The notes under the pieces: generated by a model | What the model saw: the letters and a program-made list of their open reading frames with translations, nothing else | Told to the model about the DNA's origin: nothing | The model's database searches: none | Part shown: in pieces, positions 54,745-63,344 of the stretch | Numbering within the stretch: the first letter of the stretch is position 1 | How the letters are laid out: the number at the start of each line of letters is the position of its first letter | Source: Ruegeria atlantica | GTDB lineage: Bacteria > Pseudomonadota > Alphaproteobacteria > Rhodobacterales > Rhodobacteraceae | Direction of reading: 5' to 3' | Assembly (NCBI RefSeq): GCF_013032505.1 | Contig: NZ_WQCG01000002.1 | Coordinates: 744,001-808,000, forward strand | DNA length: 64,000 nucleotides | Program-made: the position numbers and the translations under genes

Positions 54745-55908
54745 ATGAAAGATATGACCAATCTCGACAATTTCGAAGTAGGCTATGACATTCCGGCCAA
54801 GCCCGGAATGGATGAAGCAGATATCCAGACCCCTAGCCTGGTGCTGGATCTCGATGCGCTTGAGCGCAACATCAAGAAGATGGGCGATTATGCCAAGGCC
54901 CACGGCATGCGTCACCGCGTGCACGGGAAAATGCACAAGTCGGTAGACGTGGCCAAACTGCAGGAGAAACTCGGCGGTGCTGTCGGTGTCTGCTGTCAGA
55001 AGGTTTCCGAGGCCGAAGTTTTCGTTCGCGGCGGCATCAAGGACGTTCTCGTGTCGAACCAGGTGCGCGACCCGGCCAAAATCGACCGTCTTGCCAGCCT
55101 GCCAAAACTGGGCAGCCGCATCATCGTTTGTGTCGATGATCTGGACAACGTCGCGGATCTTTCGGGAGCGGCCGTCGATCACGGAACTCAGCTGGAGGTC
55201 TTCATCGAAATCGACTGCGGTGCTGGTCGGTGCGGCGTCACTACAACGCCTGCAGTGATCGAAATCGCCAAAGCGGTTGAAGCTGCCGAAAACCTGAAAT
55301 TCGCAGGCATCCAAGCTTATCAGGGCGCAATGCAGCACCTCGACACCTATGAGGCGCGCAAAGAGAAGCTCGACACCGCAATCGCGATGGTGAAAGACGC
55401 CGTAGAGGGCCTCAAGGCAGAAGGCATTGAGTGCGAACTGGTCTCGGGCGGCGGCACTGGTTCCTACTACTTCGAGTCCAACTCGGGTGTATACAACGAG
55501 CTGCAGTGCGGGTCTTACGCTTTCATGGATGCTGATTACGGCCGTATTCTAGACAAGGACGGCAATCGGATTGATCAGGGCGAGTGGGAAAACGCTTTTT
55601 TCATTCTAACCAGCGTCATGAGCCACGCCAAGGCGGACAAAGCCATCGTCGATGCAGGTCTTAAAGCACAGTCCGTCGACAGTGGACTACCGGTTGTCTT
55701 TGGCCGCGACGATGTCGAGTACATCAAGTGCTCGGACGAACATGGCGTTGTCATGGACCCGAACGGTGCACTCAAGGTTAACGACAAGCTCAAGCTGGTG
55801 CCGGGGCACTGCGACCCGACCGCAAACGTGCACGATTGGTATGTCGGCGTTCGCAACGGCAAGGTCGAAGCCGTCTGGCCCGTGTCTGCCCGCGGTCGCG
55901 CCTATTGA
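54745..55908 (+). CDS. bhcC: Beta-hydroxyaspartate aldolase
   Basis: A 387-residue alanine-racemase-fold (D-threonine aldolase/DSD1 family) PLP enzyme that joins glycine and glyoxylate. It reads IQTPSLVLDLDALERNIKKM, the PLP lysine is Lys 62 in RVHGKMHKS, and the metal site near the C-terminus is PGHCDPT. GGAA lies about 9 bp before ATG 54745. It follows bhcB by 27 bp. A GC-rich hairpin separates it from bhcD. Confidence 0.93.
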   Translation: MKDMTNLDNFEVGYDIPAKPGMDEADIQTPSLVLDLDALERNIKKMGDYAKAHGMRHRVHGKMHKSVDVAKLQEKLGGAVGVCCQKVSEAEVFVRGGIKDVLVSNQVRDPAKIDRLASLPKLGSRIIVCVDDLDNVADLSGAAVDHGTQLEVFIEIDCGAGRCGVTTTPAVIEIAKAVEAAENLKFAGIQAYQGAMQHLDTYEARKEKLDTAIAMVKDAVEGLKAEGIECELVSGGGTGSYYFESNSGVYNELQCGSYAFMDADYGRILDKDGNRIDQGEWENAFFILTSVMSHAKADKAIVDAGLKAQSVDSGLPVVFGRDDVEYIKCSDEHGVVMDPNGALKVNDKLKLVPGHCDPTANVHDWYVGVRNGKVEAVWPVSARGRAY

Positions 55909-55958
55909 ACCGAGCAAATTCAAGGCAAGAAAATTTGGCTCGAATGTAGCCTGATAGT

Positions 55959-56000
55959 CGCCCGTGTGCCTTCCCTCCCTTCGGGAAAAGCACGCGGGCG
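55959..56000 (+). terminator. Long GC-rich hairpin between bhcC and bhcD
   Basis: CGCCCGTGTGC (55959-55969) pairs with GCACGCGGGCG (55990-56000) over 11 bp with one G-T wobble. The loop can itself fold (TTCCC with GGGAA). There is no T-run. The 3' arm ends 24 bp before the bhcD ATG. It may attenuate, process or stabilise the message. Confidence 0.65.
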
Positions 56001-56024
56001 CACGAATTCTGAGTGGAGAAAAAT

Positions 56025-56990
56025 ATGCTGATCGTTCCCGAGCGCGAGATCGCTGACTTGATGACCCGCCAAGCGGCCTTTGATGCCGTTGAAAAGGTCT
56101 TTGCTGCAATGGCGTCTGGCGATGCCTACAACTTCCCCGTCGTGCGCGAAGCCATCGGGCATGAAGATGCTTTGTATGGTTTCAAAGGTGGGTTTGACCG
56201 CGCCGGCCTGACACTTGGCCTGAAGGCGGGCGGCTACTGGCCAAACAACCTGGAAAAACGCGGACTCATCAATCACCAGTCCACGGTGTTTCTTTTCGAC
56301 CCCGACACGGGGAAGCCTTCGGCGATGGTTGGCGGCAACCTTCTAACGGCCCTGCGTACCGCCGCCGCGTCTTCGGTATCGATCAAACACCTCGCTCGTG
56401 CCGACGCCACGGTCATCGGTATGATCGGCGCAGGGCACCAGGCAGCCTTTCAGCTGCGCGCGGCGCTGGAACAACGGAAGTTTGAAAAGGTCATAGGCTG
56501 GAATTACCACCCCGAGATGCTGCCGAATATCGAGAAAGTGGCGAATGAAGCCGGTGTTCCATTTGAAGCCGTCGAGCTTGATGGCATGTCCGAGGCAGAC
56601 GTGATCATCTCGATCACCTCGGCATTCGCGCCATCGCTGATGGCAGAACATGTCGGCCCCGGAACTCATGTCGCCTGTATGGGAACGGATACCAAAGGCA
56701 AGCAAGAGGTGGAGGCAGCTCTGTTGGTCAAAGCGACGGTGTTTACCGACGAAGTCGCTCAATCTGTTACCATCGGTGAGGCACAGCACGCTGTTGCGCA
56801 GGGCCTGATCAAAGAAAGCGATGTTGCCCAGCTTGGCGCGGTCATCAACGGCACAAACCCGGGTCGGACATCGGGCGATCAGATCACCCTGTTCGACGGT
56901 ACGGGGGTAGGTCTTCAGGATCTCGCAGTCGCTGCATCTGTCGTTGATCTTGCCGTTCAAAAAGGGATCGCAATCAAGGTCGATTTTTAG
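56025..56990 (+). CDS. bhcD: Iminosuccinate reductase
   Basis: A 321-residue ornithine cyclodeaminase/mu-crystallin-family reductase that turns iminosuccinate into aspartate with NAD(P)H, closing the cycle. Visible are GGNLLTALRTAAASS, a Rossmann motif GMIGAGHQAAFQLRA and HVACMGTDTKGKQE. GGAG lies 6 bp before ATG 56025. Last gene of bhcABCD, followed by a bidirectional terminator. Confidence 0.92.
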   Translation: MLIVPEREIADLMTRQAAFDAVEKVFAAMASGDAYNFPVVREAIGHEDALYGFKGGFDRAGLTLGLKAGGYWPNNLEKRGLINHQSTVFLFDPDTGKPSAMVGGNLLTALRTAAASSVSIKHLARADATVIGMIGAGHQAAFQLRAALEQRKFEKVIGWNYHPEMLPNIEKVANEAGVPFEAVELDGMSEADVIISITSAFAPSLMAEHVGPGTHVACMGTDTKGKQEVEAALLVKATVFTDEVAQSVTIGEAQHAVAQGLIKESDVAQLGAVINGTNPGRTSGDQITLFDGTGVGLQDLAVAASVVDLAVQKGIAIKVDF

Positions 56991-57076
56991 CGGAGAACAG
57001 TGACAACCGAGCCTGTTTCGAACCGACACGTACGGCTGCAGATTAAACCCCGGCGAAAAAGTTCTGTAACAAAAAG

Positions 57077-57112
57077 AAGCGGCGCGCAAAAGCGCGCCGC
57101 TTTGAATTTTTT
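57077..57112. terminator. Bidirectional terminator between bhcD and the NCS2 permease
   Basis: AAGCGGCGCGC (57077-57087) and GCGCGCCGCTT (57092-57102) pair perfectly over 11 bp with an AAAA loop. The plus strand continues TGAATTTTTT; the minus strand continues with CTTTTTG. It can end both convergent transcripts. Confidence 0.9.
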
Positions 57113-57146
57113 GCAGCGGTCCCTGCGAGGGACCGGCCACGTTTCA

Positions 57147-58571
57147 TCAGACGTGATCGTCTTTTCCAATGGAGCCGAGGCCATGTCCTGCCATACCGCC
57201 TGAAACCTCTTCCGTGGCTTCGTCAGAAAGCTCTTCGGGAAGCACCAAGTTCAGGATAATGGCGATGACTGCAGCAGGTAGAATACCCGAAGTCGCCAGG
57301 ACCTTAAATGTACCGGGCAGATACTGAAGAGCACCTGGTTCCAGCTGTAATCCCAACCCAAGGCTCAGGGAAATCGCAAAGATTACCATGTTGCGGCGGT
57401 TCCAGTTCACGTCCGACAGCATCGAAACACCTGCTGCAACCACCATTCCAAACATAACGATGACACCGCCGCCGAGAACCTCGATTGGGATCGACGAAAT
57501 GATTGCGCCAATTTTTGGAACCAGCCCGCAAACAATAAGAAAGATTGCTCCGATGGTAACGACCATACGGCTCATGACCCCGGTCATAGCAATCAATCCA
57601 ACATTCTGACTGAACGACGTATTTGGCAAAGCACCAAAAAGGCCAGAGATCGCGGTGCCGATACCATCAGCATAGGTCGCTCCTTCAATCTCCTTGTCCG
57701 TTGCCTCGCGTCCGGCACCGCCTTTGGTGATACCTGACACATCGCCGACAGTTTCAACCGCAGAGACAAAAGACATCGCACAGAAACCGATGATGGCGGC
57801 GACCGAGAATTCAATGCCGAAGTGCAGCGGGTTCGGCAAGGCGAACGAGGCCGCTCGACCAACGTTGCCCAGGTTGACCTGACCCAAAGCAAAGGCCACT
57901 GCGTAGCCGACCAACAAGCCAATCAGAACGGCCGACACCGACAGCATCCCCCGCGCAAAGAACTTCAGACCAAGGGTTACGACGATCACAATTCCCGCCA
58001 TGAACCAGTTCAGACCAGAGCCGTATTCCTCAGTTCCTATCGCAGGTACTCCGCCGGCAGCGTACTGAACGCCCACTTTTACCAACGCCAAACCGATCAT
58101 TGTCACCACAAGACCTGTAACCAGCGGCGGAAGCGCAAAGCGAATACGGCCTATGAACAGCCCGAGGAAAGCATGGAATAAACCACCGACGACAACTCCG
58201 CCCATCAAAACAGCAATGGCATCGACGCCTTTTCCCACCACGAGCGGAATCATGATCGGGATGAAGGCAAACGAAGTTCCCTGCACGATAGGCAGCCGGG
58301 CACCAACGGGGCCCACACCAATGGATTGAAACAGCGTGGCGACGCCTGCAAAGAACATCGACATCTGAATCATGTAGATCATTTGCGGAAAATCGGGACT
58401 GTTTGAACCGAACCCGAATCCGGCTGCGCCACATACGATAATGGCCGGCGTGACGTTGGACACGAACATCGCCAGCACATGCTGAATTCCCAGTGGCACC
58501 GCCTTTACCAGCGGCGGATTGTAGTTCGGATCGCGGAGTTGTTCCGGCGTTCCGATGGATGCATCTGACAT
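57147..58571 (-). CDS. NCS2-family purine (xanthine/urate) permease
   Basis: A 474-residue nucleobase:cation symporter 2 with about 14 membrane helices. Signature parts are GVGPVGARLPIVQGTSFAFIPI (helix 3 region) and SAVETVGDVSGITKGGAGREATDKEIEGA with the conserved acid-rich loop, then GALPNTSFSQNVGLIAMTGV. Start ATG 58571 has GGGAGG 9 bp upstream; the extra upstream codons of the frame overlap allA. Placement with allA and puuE suggests import of urate, xanthine or allantoin precursors rather than uracil. Confidence 0.88.
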   Translation of the reverse strand: MSDASIGTPEQLRDPNYNPPLVKAVPLGIQHVLAMFVSNVTPAIIVCGAAGFGFGSNSPDFPQMIYMIQMSMFFAGVATLFQSIGVGPVGARLPIVQGTSFAFIPIMIPLVVGKGVDAIAVLMGGVVVGGLFHAFLGLFIGRIRFALPPLVTGLVVTMIGLALVKVGVQYAAGGVPAIGTEEYGSGLNWFMAGIVIVVTLGLKFFARGMLSVSAVLIGLLVGYAVAFALGQVNLGNVGRAASFALPNPLHFGIEFSVAAIIGFCAMSFVSAVETVGDVSGITKGGAGREATDKEIEGATYADGIGTAISGLFGALPNTSFSQNVGLIAMTGVMSRMVVTIGAIFLIVCGLVPKIGAIISSIPIEVLGGGVIVMFGMVVAAGVSMLSDVNWNRRNMVIFAISLSLGLGLQLEPGALQYLPGTFKVLATSGILPAAVIAIILNLVLPEELSDEATEEVSGGMAGHGLGSIGKDDHV

Positions 58572-58624
58572 TTGGTCTTTCCTCCCTTGAGATACGTTGT
58601 CGGCTCCTCTTCCGGAAACGCACC

Positions 58625-59110
58625 TCATTCCGTGATTGCAAAAGCCTCCTCGAACCAATGCTCTTCGAGGTTGGGCCCGGCTCCAATTCGGTCGACCACC
58701 GCAAAAAGTCCGGGCGCATGAAGTGGGGTCAACACGCCATGCCAAGTGTTGCGATGATAGTTCACGCCCTGACCGGGCGCTGTTTTGAATGCGATTGGCT
58801 GCCCCGGAGTTCCATCTTCGTCCGGGGCCACAACGACAACAAAGGGCTTGTCCGACAATGGCAAAAACGCCTGGCTTCCATCTGGATGGCGTTCAACCAT
58901 TTCTAGTTTGATCGGCAGGCTGAACGCCTCTGACTGGAACACGCTGATTCCGGCGCGCCCTTCATGAAAATCCAGCGACGCACAATCGTGATACCGCGCG
59001 CACTTGCCTTGGTTGATGAATTTATCCGCTTGCCCTGCCACTTCGATGACATCGCCAAACGGTGCAAATGCCGCGGACGTCAATGGTTGGAGTTTCAGAG
59101 GGGTCGTCAT
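58625..59110 (-). CDS. allA: Ureidoglycolate lyase
   Basis: A 161-residue AllA protein that splits ureidoglycolate into glyoxylate and urea. Hallmarks are LTSAAFAPFGDVIEV, FHEGRAGISVFQSEAF, HPDGSQAFLPLS and the catalytic-region GVNYHRNTWHGVLTPL. ATG 59110 overlaps the puuE-URAD stop (ATGA). Its glyoxylate product is the substrate of the adjacent bhc operon. Confidence 0.94.
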   Translation of the reverse strand: MTTPLKLQPLTSAAFAPFGDVIEVAGQADKFINQGKCARYHDCASLDFHEGRAGISVFQSEAFSLPIKLEMVERHPDGSQAFLPLSDKPFVVVVAPDEDGTPGQPIAFKTAPGQGVNYHRNTWHGVLTPLHAPGLFAVVDRIGAGPNLEEHWFEEAFAITE

Positions 59111-60519
59111 TCTGAAAACTTCTCAATCAGGCGCAGTTCGGCAATCCGCTCAACCTGCCGGCAAGCTTCGGCAAATTCAGCTTCGCGATCGCTGTCAATT
59201 CGGCGATGGAACGCGTCCAGAATGCTCGCCTTCGTATTGTCCTTAACGGCAATGATAAAAGGGAAACCAAATTTGGTTGTGTAGGCCTCATTCAATGCCG
59301 TGAACGTCGCGCGTTCTTCGTCGGTCAACATATCCAGACCGGCGCCAGCTTGTTCCGCCGTGCTTTCCTTTGTCAGGCGACCAGCAGAGGCAAGCTTTCC
59401 TGCCAGATCCGGGTGCGCTGTCAGAACTCCAAGACGTTGCTCGGAGGTGGCTGTACGGAACACCCGCGCCAGCGCGTTGTGGACACCGGCGGCATTGTCA
59501 TGGGTCGGCCCCAGCTCTAGGTTATATGCCCCTTCAGCAATCCACGGGCTGTGCTCAAACATTCCGCCAAATTCAGACACAAAAGTTGACTGGTCCATTT
59601 CAGACGGGGTCATTCGTTGCTTCGGCGGGTGCTCTTTTGCCCAGTGATCAGCGATCTGCTCGCGCGTGGCAAACCAGACACCGTCATGTTTCTTGAAGTA
59701 GTCCAGCGCACGTTTCAAAGCCATGGCGCGGCCTGGGCGACCAATCAAACGGCAGTGCAGTCCAATTGAAAGCATTTTCGGCGCGCCGGCTTCGCCCTCG
59801 GCATAGAGCATATCAAAGCTGTCTTTCAGATAGCTTTCGAACTGTTCGCCGTTTGTGTATCCGGCTTGGATTGCAAAACGCATATCGTTGCAATCCATCG
59901 TGTAGGGCATAATCAGTTGATCCTTACCCGCTGCCTTAACCCAAAACGGCAGATCGTCCGAATAGCTGTCGGCTATATAGGCAAAGTCACCTTCTTCAGC
60001 GGCCAGATCGACCGTATTCATCGAACAACGGCCTGTGTACCATCCACGCGGCGGCTGGCCTGTAACCTCAGCGTGCAGCCGAATTGCTTCTCGGATCTGG
60101 GCGCGCTCTTCTTCAGCGTCCATGTCCTTGTGTTCAATCCATTTCAGACCATGGCTGGCGATCTCCCAACCGGCATGCTTCATTGCCGCGACCTGAGCCG
60201 GTGCGCGGGCCAATGCGGTGGCGACGCCATAGACGGTGACGGGTAGATCCTGCAAAAGCTGATGTACGCGCCAGAATCCGGCGCGGCTGCCATATTCGTA
60301 AATCGACTCCATATTCCAGTGCCTTTGCCCTGACCATGGGGCAGCACCGGTGATCTCCGACAAGAACGCCTCAGACGCGGCATCGCCGTGCAAGACATTG
60401 TTCTCGCCGCCTTCCTCATAATTCAGCACAATCTGAACCGCGATCTTGGCTTCGTTGGGCCAGTTGGCTTTTGGAACTTGCCCACCGTAGCCGGTCATGT
60501 CTCGTGGATAGCGCGTCAC
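59107..60519 (-). CDS. puuE: Allantoinase PuuE fused to OHCU decarboxylase
   Basis: A 470-residue bifunctional protein. Residues 1-300 are the metal-independent PuuE allantoinase (polysaccharide-deacetylase fold: NYEEGGENNVLHGD, WKxxHK-like ASHGLKWIEHKD, RGWYTGRCSMNTVDL). Residues 303-470 are 2-oxo-4-hydroxy-4-carboxy-5-ureidoimidazoline decarboxylase (FEHSPWIAEGAY with His 323, TAHPDLAGK, KFGFPFIIAVK). Together they convert OHCU to (S)-allantoin and then allantoate. GTG 60519 is the start (AGGAA 6 bp upstream); the ATG two bases earlier is out of frame. Confidence 0.93.
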   Translation of the reverse strand: MTRYPRDMTGYGGQVPKANWPNEAKIAVQIVLNYEEGGENNVLHGDAASEAFLSEITGAAPWSGQRHWNMESIYEYGSRAGFWRVHQLLQDLPVTVYGVATALARAPAQVAAMKHAGWEIASHGLKWIEHKDMDAEEERAQIREAIRLHAEVTGQPPRGWYTGRCSMNTVDLAAEEGDFAYIADSYSDDLPFWVKAAGKDQLIMPYTMDCNDMRFAIQAGYTNGEQFESYLKDSFDMLYAEGEAGAPKMLSIGLHCRLIGRPGRAMALKRALDYFKKHDGVWFATREQIADHWAKEHPPKQRMTPSEMDQSTFVSEFGGMFEHSPWIAEGAYNLELGPTHDNAAGVHNALARVFRTATSEQRLGVLTAHPDLAGKLASAGRLTKESTAEQAGAGLDMLTDEERATFTALNEAYTTKFGFPFIIAVKDNTKASILDAFHRRIDSDREAEFAEACRQVERIAELRLIEKFSE

Positions 60520-60665
60520 ATCAATTTCCTTTTTCTTCTTTTGATCAATACCCCAGATAATCTGAGATGTTTTTCAAAAAATTCAGAAAGCAGCTTCGAT
60601 TAGACTGCCTTTGCCCCTTGGGAAGAAAACAGATTAGTAATCGTATAACTTAAGGAGTAGCGCAA

Positions 60666-61019
60666 ATGACCGGTTACCTTACAACCCATGTTTTGGATAC
60701 GGCACGGGGGTGCCCCGCCGAAGGGCTAAAAATCGAGCTATTTCGCATCGAAGGCGCAAACCGCACGTTGCTGAAAACTCTTGTCACCAACGACGATGGC
60801 CGAACCGACGAACAGATTCTGCCCGAGGCCGAGTTTTCAACAGGCGAATACGAATTGATCTTCTATGCGGGTGAATACCTTGATGCCTCCGGCACCCCGC
60901 CGGAGAGCCCGCGTTTTCTCGACGTCGTCCCGATCCGTTTCGGCATGTCCGAACATTCGCATTACCACGTGCCGTTGCTTCTTTCGCCATTCGGGTACTC
61001 GACCTACCGCGGCAGCTGA
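60666..61019 (+). CDS. uraH: 5-hydroxyisourate hydrolase
   Basis: A 117-residue transthyretin-like enzyme with the N-terminal [16 protein letters not shown], central FFD-like [28 protein letters not shown] and the diagnostic C-terminal YRGS. It opens 5-hydroxyisourate made by PuuD to OHCU. AAGGAG lies 9 bp before ATG 60666. It is divergent from puuE across 146 bp, which contain a small dyad GATTA-G-TAATC (60632-60642). Confidence 0.96.
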   Translation: MTGYLTTHVLDTARGCPAEGLKIELFRIEGANRTLLKTLVTNDDGRTDEQILPEAEFSTGEYELIFYAGEYLDASGTPPESPRFLDVVPIRFGMSEHSHYHVPLLLSPFGYSTYRGS

Positions 61020-61024
61020 GCGAC

Positions 61025-61945
61025 CTATCGGGACGTATTTGTTGAGGCAATCGAAGATCCAATGCGCTCTATTATGAACTCCATGAAAAGCCGCGTTTTG
61101 GGGTCCTGCATACGGCGGTGCGTAAAGAGACACGCCATTTGAATCGGTTCCGGCGGGGTTTTTTCCGCGACCGGGACCAGATTTCCGGCCTTAAGATGCT
61201 GGGCAATCTCAAATATCGGTTTCAACGCAATACCATGACCGGCAAGCGCCCAATCCGTCAGCACATCACCGTCATCTGACTCGTAACGACCAGAGACACG
61301 AAATCGTTTTGGTCCCGTATCGGTTCGCAAAAGCCATTGAAATTCGGTCGCACCTGGAAAACGCAAATTGAGACACTCATGCTGATCGGCGATAATTTCA
61401 TCGCCGCTTTCAGGCAATCCATGCTTTTTGATGTATTTCGGAGAAGCACAAAGCACTCTTTCAACATCAGCAATCTTGCGAATACGCAAATTGCTGTCCT
61501 CTGGCTGACCAAGAAAGAACGCAAGATCCAGACCTTCAGTGGTCAGATCAACCTTCCGGTCCGTCAGCCTCAACCTGACATTGACCTCAGGATACTCAGC
61601 GAGAAACTTTGGCACTTGCGGCGCTATTAATCGTCGTCCAACACCCAATGGCGCTGCGACGTACAGTGACCCTTTCAAGTTCTCTGTAATGTTGACGATC
61701 TGAGCTTCGGCACTTTCGACCGCCTCTAGTATCTCTGCCGCCCCACGATAAAAAGACTTTCCCTGCTCAGTCGGCGTTAGGCTACGGGTCGTGCGCTGAA
61801 ACAAGCGCACGCCAAGATGCTCTTCCAGCTGCGATATTCGTGCCGAGGTTACGGCCGGTGAAACCCGTAGATCACGGCCTGCGGCGGACATACTGCCCAA
61901 TTCGTAGACCCGGACAAAAGTTCTGATGTTATCAAGGTAGGACAT
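61025..61945 (-). CDS. LysR-family regulator
   Basis: A 306-residue LysR protein (SYLDNIRTFVRVYELGSMSAAGRDLRVSPAVTSARISQLEEHLGVRLF, then QRTTRSLTPTEQG). It converges on uraH with only 5 bp between stops and is divergent from puuD across 101 bp. It is similar along its length to the partial LysR protein at the right edge, so the two are paralogues flanking puuD. Likely regulator of urate catabolism; effector unknown. Confidence 0.87.
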   Translation of the reverse strand: MSYLDNIRTFVRVYELGSMSAAGRDLRVSPAVTSARISQLEEHLGVRLFQRTTRSLTPTEQGKSFYRGAAEILEAVESAEAQIVNITENLKGSLYVAAPLGVGRRLIAPQVPKFLAEYPEVNVRLRLTDRKVDLTTEGLDLAFFLGQPEDSNLRIRKIADVERVLCASPKYIKKHGLPESGDEIIADQHECLNLRFPGATEFQWLLRTDTGPKRFRVSGRYESDDGDVLTDWALAGHGIALKPIFEIAQHLKAGNLVPVAEKTPPEPIQMACLFTHRRMQDPKTRLFMEFIIERIGSSIASTNTSR

Positions 61946-62046
61946 TTTTTTGCATTTTTTGATACTGCTTGGTCTTTACCGGCAATACCAGAATAAATCA
62001 GTCTCGCATAGAGTACTCGGAACTAAAGAATCTTAGGAGCTAAGCC

Positions 62047-63279
62047 ATGTATGACCTGGCCGTAATTTGGGAGTGGATCGCCTTTTCCGTCCGCTGGCTG
62101 CATGTGATCACAGCGATGGCGTGGATTGGTGCGTCATTCTACTTTATCGCGCTTGACCTCATGCTGAAGCCGAACCCCGCCCTGCCAGATGGGGCGTACG
62201 GCGAAGAATGGGAAGTACATGGGGGCGGGTTTTATCATACCGTCAAATATCTGGTGGCCCCTGCACGGATGCCCGAGCATCTGACTTGGCACAAATGGCA
62301 GAGTTATACGACGTGGCTTTCGGGTGCGGCGTTGCTCATGATCATCTACTGGGTAGGTGGTGAGCTGTTCCTTCTGGATCCGACCAAGGTGGATCTGGCG
62401 CTGTGGCAGGGGATCCTGATCTCTGGCGGATCGCTGACCATCGGCTGGCTGCTTTATGACCAGATGTGTAAATCGAAGTTGAGCGATCATCCGACCGTAC
62501 TGATGCTGCTTTTGTTCGTGATCCTGGTGATCATGTCCTGGGGCTATAACCAAGTCTTCACGGGCCGTGCCGCGCTTTTGCATCTTGGTGCCTTCACCGC
62601 GACAATCATGACGGCCAACGTCTTCTTTCAGATCATGCCGAACCAGCGGATCGTAGTCGAAGATCTCAAGGCCGGACGAACGCCGGACGCCAAGTACGGG
62701 AAGATCGCCAAGGTACGCTCTACACATAACAACTACCTGACTTTGCCGGTCGTCTTCCTGATGCTGTCGAACCATTATCCGCTGGCCTTCGGCACCGAGT
62801 ATTCGTGGATCATCGCCAGCCTGATCTTTCTGACAGGCGTGACTATCCGGCACTATTTCAACACGATGCATGCAACCGGGAAGGGCCCACACTGGACTTG
62901 GGGTGTCACGGTCCTACTGATGGTCATCATCGCCTGGCTGTCTTCGGTCAGAAGTGGTGAAACATGGGAAGATGCCGAAGCGCGCGAACTGACGCCATAT
63001 GAGCAGAAATATGCGTCAGCTGCGGGGTTTGACGAAGCCTACGACACGGTTCTGGGCAATTGTTCAATGTGCCACGCACGCGAGCCGGTCTACGGCACAA
63101 TGAAATGGGCACCAAAGAACGTTTACTTGGAAACGCCGGGTGACGTGGCCCGCCAGGCTGACCAAATCTATTTGCAGGCCGGCATCAGCCACGCAATGCC
63201 GCCGCCATCGGCGGTTCAAATGGATGACGAGGCGCGCCAGAAAATCATCGCGTGGGTGCGCGAAGTTCGGGATCAATAG
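62047..63279 (+). CDS. puuD: Membrane urate oxidase with cytochrome c domain
   Basis: A 410-residue PuuD protein. The first 310 residues form the membrane part with about 8 helices (SVRWLHVITAMAWIGASFYFIALD, HLTWHKWQSYTTWLSG). The C-terminal domain is a mono-haem cytochrome c with CSMCH at 339-343 and a likely Met ligand near 384 (ISHAMPPP). It oxidises urate to 5-hydroxyisourate and passes electrons to the respiratory chain. TTAGGAG lies 8 bp upstream of ATG 62047. Confidence 0.94.
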   Translation: MYDLAVIWEWIAFSVRWLHVITAMAWIGASFYFIALDLMLKPNPALPDGAYGEEWEVHGGGFYHTVKYLVAPARMPEHLTWHKWQSYTTWLSGAALLMIIYWVGGELFLLDPTKVDLALWQGILISGGSLTIGWLLYDQMCKSKLSDHPTVLMLLLFVILVIMSWGYNQVFTGRAALLHLGAFTATIMTANVFFQIMPNQRIVVEDLKAGRTPDAKYGKIAKVRSTHNNYLTLPVVFLMLSNHYPLAFGTEYSWIIASLIFLTGVTIRHYFNTMHATGKGPHWTWGVTVLLMVIIAWLSSVRSGETWEDAEARELTPYEQKYASAAGFDEAYDTVLGNCSMCHAREPVYGTMKWAPKNVYLETPGDVARQADQIYLQAGISHAMPPPSAVQMDDEARQKIIAWVREVRDQ

Positions 63280-63306
63280 ACGCCTTTCATCAAAGATCTG
63301 ACAGAT

Positions 63307-63333
63307 AACTGGGTTCTCTCGCCCAGTTTTTTT
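63307..63333 (+). terminator. Rho-independent terminator after puuD
   Basis: AACTGGG (63307-63313) and CCCAGTT (63322-63328) pair perfectly with an 8-base loop and run into a tract of seven T residues. Placed 28 bp after the puuD stop. Confidence 0.9.
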
Positions 63334-63344
63334 GTGTCTACGCG

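Noticed and set aside
54529..55338. 269-codon minus-strand open frame opposite bhcB/bhcC
   Set aside because: It spans two genuine genes and their junction; no start signal.
56343..57140. 265-codon minus-strand open frame opposite bhcD
   Set aside because: It begins inside the bidirectional terminator region and mirrors bhcD codons.
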